64,000 nucleotides of DNA from Hypericibacter terrae. GTDB lineage: Bacteria > Pseudomonadota > Alphaproteobacteria > Dongiales > Dongiaceae. This document shows, piece after piece, positions 25,692 to 33,858 of the stretch. The stretch lies in assembly GCF_008728855.1 (NCBI RefSeq), contig NZ_CP042906.1, forward strand, positions 3,346,001 to 3,410,000, given 5' to 3'. The position numbers were made by a program, and so were the translations under genes. A model generated the notes under the pieces. That model was not told where the DNA came from and made no database searches. It saw only the letters and a list, made by a program, of their open reading frames with translations. How positions within the stretch are numbered: the stretch's first letter is position 1; every line of letters begins with the position of its first letter.

Positions 25692-26689
25692 GCGCGGCCC
25701 TGATCGAGGCGCAGGATCTGACGGTCGATATCGAGACGCGCAGCGGCCGCCTGCGGCCGGTCGATCATGTCTCCTTCGCCTTGCGCGCGGGCGAGATCAT
25801 GGGCCTCGTCGGCGAGAGCGGTTCAGGCAAATCGATGACCTGCCGCGCCCTGATGCGCCTCCTGCCCAGCCGCCAAGCCCGCATCGCTGCCGGCCGCGTC
25901 GTCTTCGAGGGCCGCGATATCGCGGCCCTGCCGGAATCGGAGATGCGCGCCCTGCGCGGACCGAAGATGGCGATGATCTTCCAGAATCCGTCCTCGCATC
26001 TCGATCCGGTGATGACGATCGGCGAGCAGATCACCGAGGCCGTGCTCAGCCACGAGAAGATCGGCCGGAAGGCGGCGCGTGACCGGGCGGCCGACCTGCT
26101 GCGCCAGGTGGGATTTCCGGACCCGCGGCGCCAGCTCGACGCTTATGCCCATCAGTTCAGCGGCGGCATGCGCCAGCGCGCCATGATCGCGGCGGCGCTC
26201 GCCTGCCGGCCTCAGCTGCTGATTGCCGACGAGCCCACCACCGCGCTCGACGTCACGGTGCAAGCGCAGATCCTGCGCTTGCTGCTCGATCTTCGCGACC
26301 GCACCGGCCTGGCCATCATTCTCATCACCCATGATCTCGGCGTGGTGGCCCAGACCTGCGAAAGCGTTGCGGTGATGTATGCCGGCCGGATCGTCGAGCG
26401 CGCCAGGAAGACCGACCTGCTGCGCCGCCCCTTGCACCCCTATACCGAGGCCCTGATGCGGTCGCGGCCGGAGTCCGTGCCGCTCGGCAGCCTCCTGCCC
26501 TCGATCGAGGGCCAGCCGCCGGCCCTGTCGCAATTGCCGCCAGGCTGCCGCTTCCATCCGCGCTGCCCGCATTGCCGGCCGCTCTGTCGCGAGACGGACC
26601 CGGCCCTTGTGGGCGCGGGCAAGGATCGGGCCAGCGCCTGCCTGCGCTGGGAGGATCTCTATGCCCTGCCGGCGGGAGGCCGCGCATGA
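25688..26689 (+). CDS. Peptide-type ABC transporter ATP-binding protein (DppD-like), 333 aa
   Basis: First ATPase. Walker A GESGSGKS at 42-49, signature FSGGMRQRA, Walker [13 protein letters not shown], and switch His in [11 protein letters not shown]. The C-terminal oligopeptide-transporter domain has [18 protein letters not shown], whose cysteines may hold an iron-sulfur cluster as in other DppD-like proteins. Start at ATG 25688, overlapping the permease stop by 4 bases. It ends overlapping DppF. Confidence 0.94.
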   Translation: MSAALIEAQDLTVDIETRSGRLRPVDHVSFALRAGEIMGLVGESGSGKSMTCRALMRLLPSRQARIAAGRVVFEGRDIAALPESEMRALRGPKMAMIFQNPSSHLDPVMTIGEQITEAVLSHEKIGRKAARDRAADLLRQVGFPDPRRQLDAYAHQFSGGMRQRAMIAAALACRPQLLIADEPTTALDVTVQAQILRLLLDLRDRTGLAIILITHDLGVVAQTCESVAVMYAGRIVERARKTDLLRRPLHPYTEALMRSRPESVPLGSLLPSIEGQPPALSQLPPGCRFHPRCPHCRPLCRETDPALVGAGKDRASACLRWEDLYALPAGGRA

Positions 26690-27705
26690 GCACGCTGCTC
26701 GAGACGAACGACCTGACGGTCGAGTTTCGGGAGGGCGGCCTCGGTGCGCTGCTCAACCCTGCGAGCGCCCGCGTCACCCATGCGGTCAATGGTGTTACGC
26801 TCTCGATCGTGCCCGGCGAGACCATGGGCCTCGTCGGCGAGAGCGGCTGCGGCAAGAGCACGCTGGGCCGGGCGATGCTGCGCCTGGTGGACGCCAAGAG
26901 CGGCAAGGTGCAGTTCGACGGCACCGACCTGACCGCCCTCGATCCGGCCCGGTTGCTGGGCTTCCGTCGTCGCGCACAGATGATCTTCCAGGACCCCTTC
27001 GCCGCGCTCAATCCGCGCCTCACCATCGGCGACACGCTGGCGGAGGTGTTTCGGGTTCATCGGCTCTGCCCGTCCGGCGAGGTCGCGGAGAAGGTCGCGG
27101 ATCTGATGCAGAGCGTGGGCCTGTCCCCCGACCTGGCGTCGCGGCGGCCCGCGGCACTTTCCGGCGGCCAATGCCAGCGGGTCGGCATCGCCCGGGCGCT
27201 CGCGGTCGGCCCCGAGCTCCTGATCGCCGACGAGGCCGTGTCGGCGCTCGACGTCTCGATCCAGGCCCAGATCCTCAATCTCCTGACCCAGCTCTGCGCC
27301 GAGCGGCATCTGGCGCTCATCTTCATCTCACATGACCTGGGCGTGATCCGGCATCTCTGCCGGCGCGTCGCGGTCATGTATCTGGGGCGCATCGTCGAGG
27401 AAGGCCCGACCGAAACCGTGTTCTCGAGCCCGCGCCATCCCTATACCGAGGCCCTGCTGGCCTCGATCCCGCGGATGGCGCCGGACGGCAGCCTGCCGCC
27501 GCCCCGCCTGCTGGGCGAACCGCCCAGCGCCACCCGCCTGCCCGCAGGCTGTGCATTTAATCCTCGCTGCGCCAAGGCCTTCGACGCTTGCCGCGCCGGC
27601 GCGCCCCCGGCTCACCGCCGCGACGGACCGGTCCGCGTCGCCTGCCATCTCTACACCGATGACAAATTGGCGACCCACCGTCCCTTCGCCGCCGGGGACC
27701 ATTGA
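26686..27705 (+). CDS. Peptide-type ABC transporter ATP-binding protein (DppF-like), 339 aa
   Basis: Second ATPase. Walker A GESGCGKS at 51-58, Q-loop MIFQDPFAALNPRLTIGD, signature LSGGQCQRV (a Cys replaces the usual Arg/Gln after SGGQ), Walker B LLIADEAVSALD (Ala replaces the common Pro after DE). The switch His is in FISHDLGVIRH. The C-terminal LPAGCAFNPRCAKAFDAC is the oligopeptide-transporter extension. ATG 26686 overlaps the upstream stop. These substitutions are mild, and the protein is probably active. Confidence 0.93.
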   Translation: MSTLLETNDLTVEFREGGLGALLNPASARVTHAVNGVTLSIVPGETMGLVGESGCGKSTLGRAMLRLVDAKSGKVQFDGTDLTALDPARLLGFRRRAQMIFQDPFAALNPRLTIGDTLAEVFRVHRLCPSGEVAEKVADLMQSVGLSPDLASRRPAALSGGQCQRVGIARALAVGPELLIADEAVSALDVSIQAQILNLLTQLCAERHLALIFISHDLGVIRHLCRRVAVMYLGRIVEEGPTETVFSSPRHPYTEALLASIPRMAPDGSLPPPRLLGEPPSATRLPAGCAFNPRCAKAFDACRAGAPPAHRRDGPVRVACHLYTDDKLATHRPFAAGDH

Positions 27706-27783
27706 CGCTGACCCGCCGCCGCGCGCCATAATTCCCGCCAAGGACGGCGCCGAGGCCGTCCGCCATTCGACGGGAGACTTCAC

Positions 27784-29313
27784 ATGGCCGCCATCATCCG
27801 CCGCGTTGCGGTGGTTTCGCTCCTGTTGCTGTCCGTGCTCCTGCTCGGCGCCGGCCCGGCTCACGCCGGCGGCACGCTCAAGATCGGCCGCGACCAGGAC
27901 AGCACCACCTTCGATCCGATCCTGATCAGCCAGAATGCCGACCTCTGGGTGATCATCAACGCCAACGAGATGCTGGTCCGGAACAATTTCGACGGCACGG
28001 CGATCGAGCCGGACCTGGCGGAAAGCTGGACCGTCTCGCCGGACGGCCTGACCTACAGTTTCAAGCTGCGCGACGGCCTCAAATTCAGCGACGGCAGCCC
28101 GCTCAAGGCGTCGGACGTGAAGTTCAGCCTGGAGCGCGTGCGCGACACGAAGGAGTCGGTGTTCGGTGCCATGTATGCGCCGATGAAATCGATCGACACG
28201 CCCGACGACCGCACCGTGATCATCACACTGAGCCAGCCGACGGCGCCGTTCCTGACCTTCCTCGCCCTGTTCTCGGCCGCCGTGCTGCCCGAGGACGCCG
28301 TCAAGAACCACTATGACGACTGGCTGGAGCATCCGGTCGGCGCCGGCGCCTTCAAGATCACCGAATGGAAGCGCGGCGAATCCATCACCCTCGACAAGAA
28401 CCCGAACTACTGGGAGGGCCCGGCCAAGCCCAAGCTCGACCAGGTGCAGTGGATCTATATCCCGAACGACAACACCCGGATCCTCAAGCTGCAGGCGGGC
28501 GAGATCGACGCGATGATCTTCGTGCCCTTCAACCGCATCGACGAGCTGAAGCAGGATCCGAAACTCGAGGTCCATCTCGACAATTCGAGCCGCGAGGACC
28601 ACCTGCTGATCAATCACAGCCATCCACCGCTGGACAAGAAGGAGGTCCGTCAGGCGCTCTGCATGGCGATCGACCTCGATGCGATCGTCAAGACCGTGAC
28701 CTTCGGCCATGGCACGCCCGCCAACTCCTACATTCCGCAGGGCGGCATGTTCTACAACCCGGACAATCCGCGCTGCCCCTATGACCCGGCCAAGGCCAAG
28801 GCCATCCTGGAAGCGGCCGGCGTGAAGGATCTTTCCCTCAAGCTGCTGATCTCCTCGGGCGACGTCACCCACGAGCAGCTCGCCGTATTGTTGCAAAGTC
28901 AGCTGGCCCAGGTTGGCGTCACCGCCAACATCGAGAAGCAGGAGGTGGGTCAGGCTTGGGAGACCGAGATCTCGGGCGACTACGATCTCAGCGTCAACTA
29001 CTGGACCAACGACATCATCGACCCCGACGAGAAGACGTCCTTCAGTCTCTATGGCGATCCGGACAACCTCTCCTATCACACGCGCTACAAGAATCCGGAA
29101 GTGACCAAGCTGATCGACGAGGGCCGCGCCGAGCTCGATCCCGAGAAGCGCAAGGCGATCTATTACAAGATCCAGGCCATCGTGAAGGACGATGTCCATT
29201 GGATCGATCTCTACTACTCGCCCTACCGCAATGCGTCCCAGATCTATGTGAAGAACTTCACCCAGAACCCGCTGGGGCGATTCACGCTGGAAGATACGGA
29301 GATCGTGAAGTAG
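27784..29313 (+). CDS. Peptide-type ABC transporter substrate-binding protein 2 (SBP family 5), 509 aa
   Basis: Second periplasmic receptor at the 3' end of the transporter operon, 78 bases after DppF. Signal peptide in residues 1-27 (VVSLLLLSVLLLGAGPAHA). Family 5 motifs: LKIGRDQDSTTFDPIL, LAESWTVSPDGLTYSFKLRDG, GAGAFKITEWKRGESITL. It is a clear paralogue of the protein at 22212, matching along its length up to a shared ending (FxQNPLGRxxLExxxI). Two receptors with one transporter suggest a broadened or dual ligand range. GGGAG is 8 bases before the start. Confidence 0.92.
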   Translation: MAAIIRRVAVVSLLLLSVLLLGAGPAHAGGTLKIGRDQDSTTFDPILISQNADLWVIINANEMLVRNNFDGTAIEPDLAESWTVSPDGLTYSFKLRDGLKFSDGSPLKASDVKFSLERVRDTKESVFGAMYAPMKSIDTPDDRTVIITLSQPTAPFLTFLALFSAAVLPEDAVKNHYDDWLEHPVGAGAFKITEWKRGESITLDKNPNYWEGPAKPKLDQVQWIYIPNDNTRILKLQAGEIDAMIFVPFNRIDELKQDPKLEVHLDNSSREDHLLINHSHPPLDKKEVRQALCMAIDLDAIVKTVTFGHGTPANSYIPQGGMFYNPDNPRCPYDPAKAKAILEAAGVKDLSLKLLISSGDVTHEQLAVLLQSQLAQVGVTANIEKQEVGQAWETEISGDYDLSVNYWTNDIIDPDEKTSFSLYGDPDNLSYHTRYKNPEVTKLIDEGRAELDPEKRKAIYYKIQAIVKDDVHWIDLYYSPYRNASQIYVKNFTQNPLGRFTLEDTEIVK

Positions 29314-29339
29314 CCCGCGCAGGCATTGAGTTCGTGGCA

Positions 29340-29482
29340 CCCCTCCCCCTAACCCCCTCCCGCAAGGGGAGGGGCGTGGAAAACACAAAGCGCATCCCGC
29401 GACTGGATGCAGAATGATGACAAGCGAGAAATCAGAAACTGAATCACGCCCCTCCCCTTGCGGGAGGGGCTAGGGGGACGGG
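29340..29482. repeat. Long interrupted inverted repeat, copy 3
   Basis: Left arm 29340-29378 (CCCCTCCCCCTAACCCCCTC then CCGCAAGGGGAGGGGCGTG) and right arm 29445-29482 are near-perfect complements over about 38 bases, with a 66-base spacer. It fills the gap between the convergent peptide transporter operon and the deacetylase gene. It is the best-preserved copy of the family seen at 5855, 11327 and 49058, and may terminate transcription from both sides. Confidence 0.85.
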
Positions 29483-29497
29483 TCTCGTAGAACTCGC

Positions 29498-30526
29498 TCA
29501 GCCCCGCCCCTCCTCGAACCCCTTCAGGCTCGCCACCAGATTCCGCCCCAGCTCCGGCGAGGGATAGCCGCCCTCCTGCACCAGCACGGTCGGCAGCTTG
29601 AGACCGCCGATGCGCCGGCAGATCGCCTCGAAGCCCGGCGTCGTCACCTTGAGGCCCGCCAGCGGATCGCCTTCGAAGGCGTCGAGGCCCAGCGCCACCA
29701 CCAGCGCGTCGGGCGCGTAGGCGCGAATCTCGGCAAGGCCCTGCTCCAGCGCCGCCAGGAAAGGCGCGTCGCCACTGCCGAGCGGCAGCGGGAGATTGAG
29801 ATTGTAGCCCTCGCCCGCCCCTTCGCCCCGCTCCGCCGCATGGCCCCAGAAGAAGGGGTAGAAGTTCGCCGGATCGGCATGGACCGAGACCGTCTGCACG
29901 TCGGCGCGGGCATAGAAGATGCCTTGCGTGCCGTTGCCGTGATGGAGATCGACATCGAGGATCGCGACGCGCGATGCGTGGCGTCGCAGCTCGGTCGCGA
30001 CGATCGCGCAGTTGTTGAGATAGCAGAAGCCGCCCGCCATATCGGCGAAGGCATGGTGCCCCGGCGGACGGCAGAGCGCATAAGCCGCAGAGGCGCCGCC
30101 CTGAACCAGCCGCGCCGCATGCACCGCCGTGTCGGCGCTGGCGACGATCGCGGGCCAGCTCCCGGCCGCGATCGGACACGCCGTGTCGGCCATGTGGTGC
30201 CCCGCCTGGCCGACGATGCTCTCGGGGTATCCGCCCTTCAGCCCGTTGGGATGGACGTTGGGAATCACTTCGGGCGAGGCACCGGGCAAGGCCTGCCAGC
30301 GTTCATGCGCCGTCTCGAGGAAGCGCAGATAGCGGGGTGTATGAACGGCGGCGCGCGGGCCCGCGCCATAGCTTTTCGGCCGCACCAGCCGATGGCCATG
30401 GCGCTCGGCCGCCTCCTTCAACACCGTGGCTCGTGCCGGAATCTCGGGACAGGGCTGGCGCTGGCCGCGCACCAGGAATCCCGACGGGTGATGGCCCAGC
30501 TGCGCTTCGGCGAAAACGATCTGCAT
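29498..30526 (-). CDS. Histone deacetylase family / acetylpolyamine amidohydrolase, 342 aa
   Basis: Zinc amidohydrolase that removes acetyl groups from acetylated polyamines or related amides. Catalytic features: His157/His158 in RPPGHHA, zinc ligands Asp193 and His195 in DVDLHHGNGT, Asp282 in LGLDAFEGDP, and Tyr321 in EGGY. An N-terminal PHPSGFLV-like stretch (GHHPSGFLVRG) and length fit the bacterial acetylpolyamine amidohydrolase group. The start is ATG 30526, 11 bases after the SDR stop, so the two are likely one transcript. It fits the amine theme of the Pot-type transporter and agmatinase. Confidence 0.9.
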   Translation of the reverse strand: MQIVFAEAQLGHHPSGFLVRGQRQPCPEIPARATVLKEAAERHGHRLVRPKSYGAGPRAAVHTPRYLRFLETAHERWQALPGASPEVIPNVHPNGLKGGYPESIVGQAGHHMADTACPIAAGSWPAIVASADTAVHAARLVQGGASAAYALCRPPGHHAFADMAGGFCYLNNCAIVATELRRHASRVAILDVDLHHGNGTQGIFYARADVQTVSVHADPANFYPFFWGHAAERGEGAGEGYNLNLPLPLGSGDAPFLAALEQGLAEIRAYAPDALVVALGLDAFEGDPLAGLKVTTPGFEAICRRIGGLKLPTVLVQEGGYPSPELGRNLVASLKGFEEGRG

Positions 30527-30537
30527 GGCGTGGCCGC

Positions 30538-31293
30538 TCACCAGGCCAGAATCTTGCGGTCGCGATAGAAGCCACCCGTGGGACCGCCCTTCGGCAGCGT
30601 GGCGAGCCAAACGGCCGTATCGGCGCCTTGCGCCAGGCTGCGGGTGGCATAGGGCCCGCCCATGTCCGATTTGACCCAGCCCGGGCACATGCAGTTCACC
30701 AGGATGTCCTTGGCCTTGGGATCCTTCGTCAGCTCGGCGGCGAAGATCGCCGTCACGGCATTGAGGCCCGTCTTGGCGATGCGGTAGCCCGCTTCGCCCA
30801 CGCCCATGCCGGTCAACTGCCCCGAGCCGCTCGACACATTGACGATCCGGCCGCGCTTGCGCGTCTTCATCATCGGCAGGATCGCCTGGATCAGCTGCAG
30901 CGGCCCGTAGAGGTTGGTCTCCATCGTCTCGCGCACCTTCGACATCGGTTCGGTCTGGATGCTGTCGATGGGCGAGCCGGCGGCGTCATAGCCGCCCTCG
31001 AGATAGATGCCGGCATTGTTCACCAGCACGTCGCAGCCGCCGAACTCACTTTCCAGATGACGCGCCAGCGCGCGGATCCGCTTGGCGTCCGTGACGTCGA
31101 GCTTGAAGAACTCGACCGGCCCCGCCTTAGGGCCCAGCTCCTGCTTCAGCGCCTTGGCGGCTGCCCTGCCCTTTGCCGCGTCGCGCGCCGTCAGCACCAC
31201 ATGGAAGCCCTGTTCCGCCAACTGGCGACAGATTTCGCGACCGATCCCCCGATTGCCGCCGGTCACGACGGCGACGCCTTTGGCGTTGGCCAT
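30538..31293 (-). CDS. SDR family oxidoreductase, 251 aa
   Basis: NAD(P)-dependent short-chain dehydrogenase, carbonyl-reductase-like. Rossmann motif VVTGGNRGIG at 9-18, NNAG in DVLVNNAGIYL, Ser in VNVSSGSGQL and the YxxxK catalytic pair in GYRIAKTGLN. After the catalytic Lys it carries NCMCPGWVKSDMGG, as in carbonyl reductases. ATG 31293 has GGAG 8 bases upstream; longer frames upstream are arginine/serine-rich and rejected. Cotranscribed with the deacetylase. Substrate unknown. Confidence 0.9.
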   Translation of the reverse strand: MANAKGVAVVTGGNRGIGREICRQLAEQGFHVVLTARDAAKGRAAAKALKQELGPKAGPVEFFKLDVTDAKRIRALARHLESEFGGCDVLVNNAGIYLEGGYDAAGSPIDSIQTEPMSKVRETMETNLYGPLQLIQAILPMMKTRKRGRIVNVSSGSGQLTGMGVGEAGYRIAKTGLNAVTAIFAAELTKDPKAKDILVNCMCPGWVKSDMGGPYATRSLAQGADTAVWLATLPKGGPTGGFYRDRKILAW

Positions 31294-31416
31294 TCCCCAG
31301 TCTCCGCAATTGCCCGAACTCTCAGGCTGCGGAGTTTGACGAGAAGAAAGAGAGGCGTCCAGTGCGGACGGGCGCGGGCCGGCCGATCGAGAAAGAGCGC
31401 GTGACGGGCGCATCGT

Positions 31417-33030
31417 TCAGGTCGTGCCCGGCCCCGCCGCCTTCGGATTCAGCCCTGCCGGCAATTCCCTCGTCGCCGTCGCGGCCGCCGGCCGCACCAT
31501 ACGGTTGCGATACCAGTGCGGAACCGTGGCGCCGAGGAATACGCCGATCAGGAACGATACGCTGCAGGGAAATTGCCAGGGCGGCGGCGCCGGCAGGGGA
31601 CAACCCGGGACCGGCGGGATTGCGCCCCTGATATCGCCCAGAGCCTGCACGATGTAATAGGCGATGCCGGCCTGGGCGACCCCCTGGGCCAGCCCCTCGG
31701 CATAGCGCGTCCATTTCGGCGCGCGCTGCGGGTCGGCCGCATAGTTGTCGGCCAGCAGCGCCAGCAAGACCGTTTCGATGAAGGACATCGCGAGCCATGG
31801 CGAAGACGCGAGCGACAGCGAGATGGAACAGTCGAAGTTCATGTAGAGCAGCGAACGGAAGACGAAGCCGATGGCGGCGGCGGCGATGATCGCCAGGACC
31901 CCGGACACGAAATAGCCGATCACCGGACGCATTCCGACCTTCTGGATATTGGCGAAGCCCCAGAACTGCTTCGGCATGATGGCGCAGTAGATCGCGACGC
32001 CATTGATGATCGCGACCAGAAGCGCCATGCCGAACAGCCGATGCACTTTGACCTCATAGCCATTGAGCACGAACCCGAGCAGCGACAGGCCCGTGAAGAA
32101 GATCAGGAAGACCGAGGTGGCGAAGGTCACGATCTTGGTGGCGCTGAGCCCGGCCTCGGCCCCCTCCGGGATAACGAACCCCAGATCGCGTATCACGGCC
32201 TCGCGTTCGCGACGGGTCCGGATGTTGTGCAGCAGAGCCCGGGCCAGAAAGTCGCAGATCTCCCGATTGAGCGCCTGGCAATCCGCAAGAATGCGCTTGC
32301 GCAACTCGCCATGGGCGCGCGCCACCGCATCCGTGCCGCCCTTTTCCGGCAGCGCGAAGATCGCGGCGAAACGGCTCGTCAGTTTGACGAGGTCGTCGAG
32401 TTTCTTGAAGATTCCGTCGAAATCGTCGCGAAACTGCACGCAATCCCCGGAAAATCTCTCGTGGCTCTCCCACTGCTTGAGGCGTGTCCCGAGATACAGC
32501 ACGCGATTGAAGATATATTCCGGCTCGTCCGGCGCGTTGGCTTTCAGAAAGGCCTGCAGCGCTTCAGGCGATTCGAGCTGGGCATCGACATAGCGCGCGG
32601 AATCCGCGGCGGCCGCCGACTCGATCTGCAATCTGGCATCGCGCAGAAGCGCGGCAAGCCGGCGAACCTCGACCGGAATATTGCCGAGCGCGCGGAAGCG
32701 ATCGAGGAGAAACTTGTCGATCTGGGAGATGACCGGAGAGTGCGGCAGCAGGGTCGTCATGACCAGGGCCGCGACCAGCGGCGCCGATATGCCCTCGATC
32801 CCCTCCGGAATCTGTGTCGGGTCGCCGCCGGCAAGAAGCTTCAACACCTCGGGCGAAGCGTGGACCAGTCCCGACATCAGCACGAGGAGCAGGAGATTGC
32901 AGGTGACGTAGGCGATTTCCGCGAAATAGAACTGCCCGATGGTCGTCGAATAGCGGCTGTTCGACGGCGTGTTGAAGCGGCTATGCGCGAACACGATCAC
33001 CAGCAGAACGGCGAAGGCCCAATTGTACAT
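31417..33030 (-). CDS. Multi-pass membrane protein of unknown function, 537 aa
   Basis: About eight hydrophobic segments: one at the N-terminus (WAFAVLLVIVFAHS), two or three in the first 110 residues, a long soluble middle region (about 110-290, with charged helices, no recognised domain), then a block of four or five helices and a Pro-rich tail. I do not recognise the family. ATG 33030 (MYNWAF) is supported by AAAGG about 9 bases upstream; a much longer frame would reach 33474 but its extra residues look non-coding. It stands alone, with a 474-base gap upstream. Confidence 0.7.
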   Translation of the reverse strand: MYNWAFAVLLVIVFAHSRFNTPSNSRYSTTIGQFYFAEIAYVTCNLLLLVLMSGLVHASPEVLKLLAGGDPTQIPEGIEGISAPLVAALVMTTLLPHSPVISQIDKFLLDRFRALGNIPVEVRRLAALLRDARLQIESAAAADSARYVDAQLESPEALQAFLKANAPDEPEYIFNRVLYLGTRLKQWESHERFSGDCVQFRDDFDGIFKKLDDLVKLTSRFAAIFALPEKGGTDAVARAHGELRKRILADCQALNREICDFLARALLHNIRTRREREAVIRDLGFVIPEGAEAGLSATKIVTFATSVFLIFFTGLSLLGFVLNGYEVKVHRLFGMALLVAIINGVAIYCAIMPKQFWGFANIQKVGMRPVIGYFVSGVLAIIAAAAIGFVFRSLLYMNFDCSISLSLASSPWLAMSFIETVLLALLADNYAADPQRAPKWTRYAEGLAQGVAQAGIAYYIVQALGDIRGAIPPVPGCPLPAPPPWQFPCSVSFLIGVFLGATVPHWYRNRMVRPAAATATRELPAGLNPKAAGPGTT

Positions 33031-33504
33031 GGCATCATGCCTTTGCTCGAATTCGGGCCGCTCGACGACCGCATGAAGATGTCCGCGCTTCTCGGCGCGA
33101 CCTTCCTGCGATGTCGACCGGCACGCGGCGGTCGGCTTGGCCAGACCGTCGAACGAAATTCGACACGGGCTCCATGTCGCAAGGCGGAAGTCTAACAGAC
33201 GGCCTGCCCGTCCCGAAATACGCATCGGCGCCGGTTCGGCCGGATTCGCCCCTCGACGATGTCGTTGCGCCGATGCAGGCGTTAACAAAAGTGAATGAAA
33301 TCCTACCCGCGAATGGCCAGCGCCCTTGCCCCATGCATTCCCGCAAGGCCGTTCCTTGGGCGATCGACCAAGCATCGCAGGGACCCCGCAAATGGGCGAG
33401 TCCGGCGGCTGGAACACGGTAACCGAATGCTTACTCTTGCGGCCTAGCATCGGGCATAAGCGGCCCCGACCCATTCGAGGCCTGGCAAGGAAGGACCCTG
33501 TCCC
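33031..33504. other. Non-coding gap, 474 bases, divergent starts
   Basis: Lies between the divergent membrane-protein gene and the 89-aa gene. Open frames on both strands translate to low-complexity Arg/Ser/Pro-rich sequence and have no good Shine-Dalgarno. I see no RNA gene, repeat or operator. Promoters for both neighbours are expected here. Confidence 0.4.
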
Positions 33505-33774
33505 GTGACCCGCTTTCTCGTCACGCCCGAAAACCCCACCGGCTGGCGCCTCGAGGATATCCTCAGCGAGATCCAGAAGGACATCATCCGGCGTTGCAGC
33601 AAGATCCTCGAAGATCCGAGCCCCGTCGCAGCCCCGGTGCGATACAACAATGTCCGGATCATGGGCATGCTGACCGAGTGCATCAAGCTGGCGGAGGATT
33701 CCTCGCGCCTCTTGAACACGCTCGGACCGAGCCAGGCCGCCACTGGCGGGCCCCCGCGCATCGGCCTGCCCTGA
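33505..33774 (+). CDS. Small soluble protein of unknown function, 89 aa
   Basis: GTG start at 33505 with AAGGAAGGA spaced 9 bases upstream. The sequence has a structured look: FLVTPENPTGWRLEDILSEI, then a helical DIIRRCSKILEDP and a second helix RIMGMLTECIKLAEDSSRLL, ending in a flexible tail. No signal peptide or membrane helix. The first part (TPENPTGWRLEDIL) resembles small proteins seen in Rhodospirillales genomes, but I cannot name a family. It converges with the acyl-CoA synthetase gene. Confidence 0.7.
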   Translation: MTRFLVTPENPTGWRLEDILSEIQKDIIRRCSKILEDPSPVAAPVRYNNVRIMGMLTECIKLAEDSSRLLNTLGPSQAATGGPPRIGLP

Positions 33775-33858
33775 CGCCCCTGTAGGTTCCGTTTTCTCGA
33801 TCTGACCGGGTTTGGCTGGCGACCGGCTTCCCCGAAGGCGGAGCCGCGCCGACGGAGT

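Noticed and set aside
26686-27705. DppF-like ATPase as a degenerate, inactive subunit
   Set aside because: The Cys after SGGQ and Ala after the Walker B DE are departures, but Walker A, catalytic Glu and switch His are all present.
27328-29388. Long open frame (about 686 codons) on the minus strand over the second peptide-binding protein
   Set aside because: It is antisense to a gene with clear family motifs; high GC content leaves such frames open by chance. The same applies to 33958-36162 (+) and 46095-48098 (-).
29340-29482. Treating the long inverted repeat purely as a bidirectional terminator
   Set aside because: This copy is well placed for that, but sibling copies lie inside operons (5855, 49058), so termination cannot explain the whole family.
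33111-33422. A 103-codon open frame in the 33031-33504 gap
   Set aside because: No Shine-Dalgarno, low-complexity Arg/Ser/Pro-rich translation, and competing frames of equal quality on the other strand.
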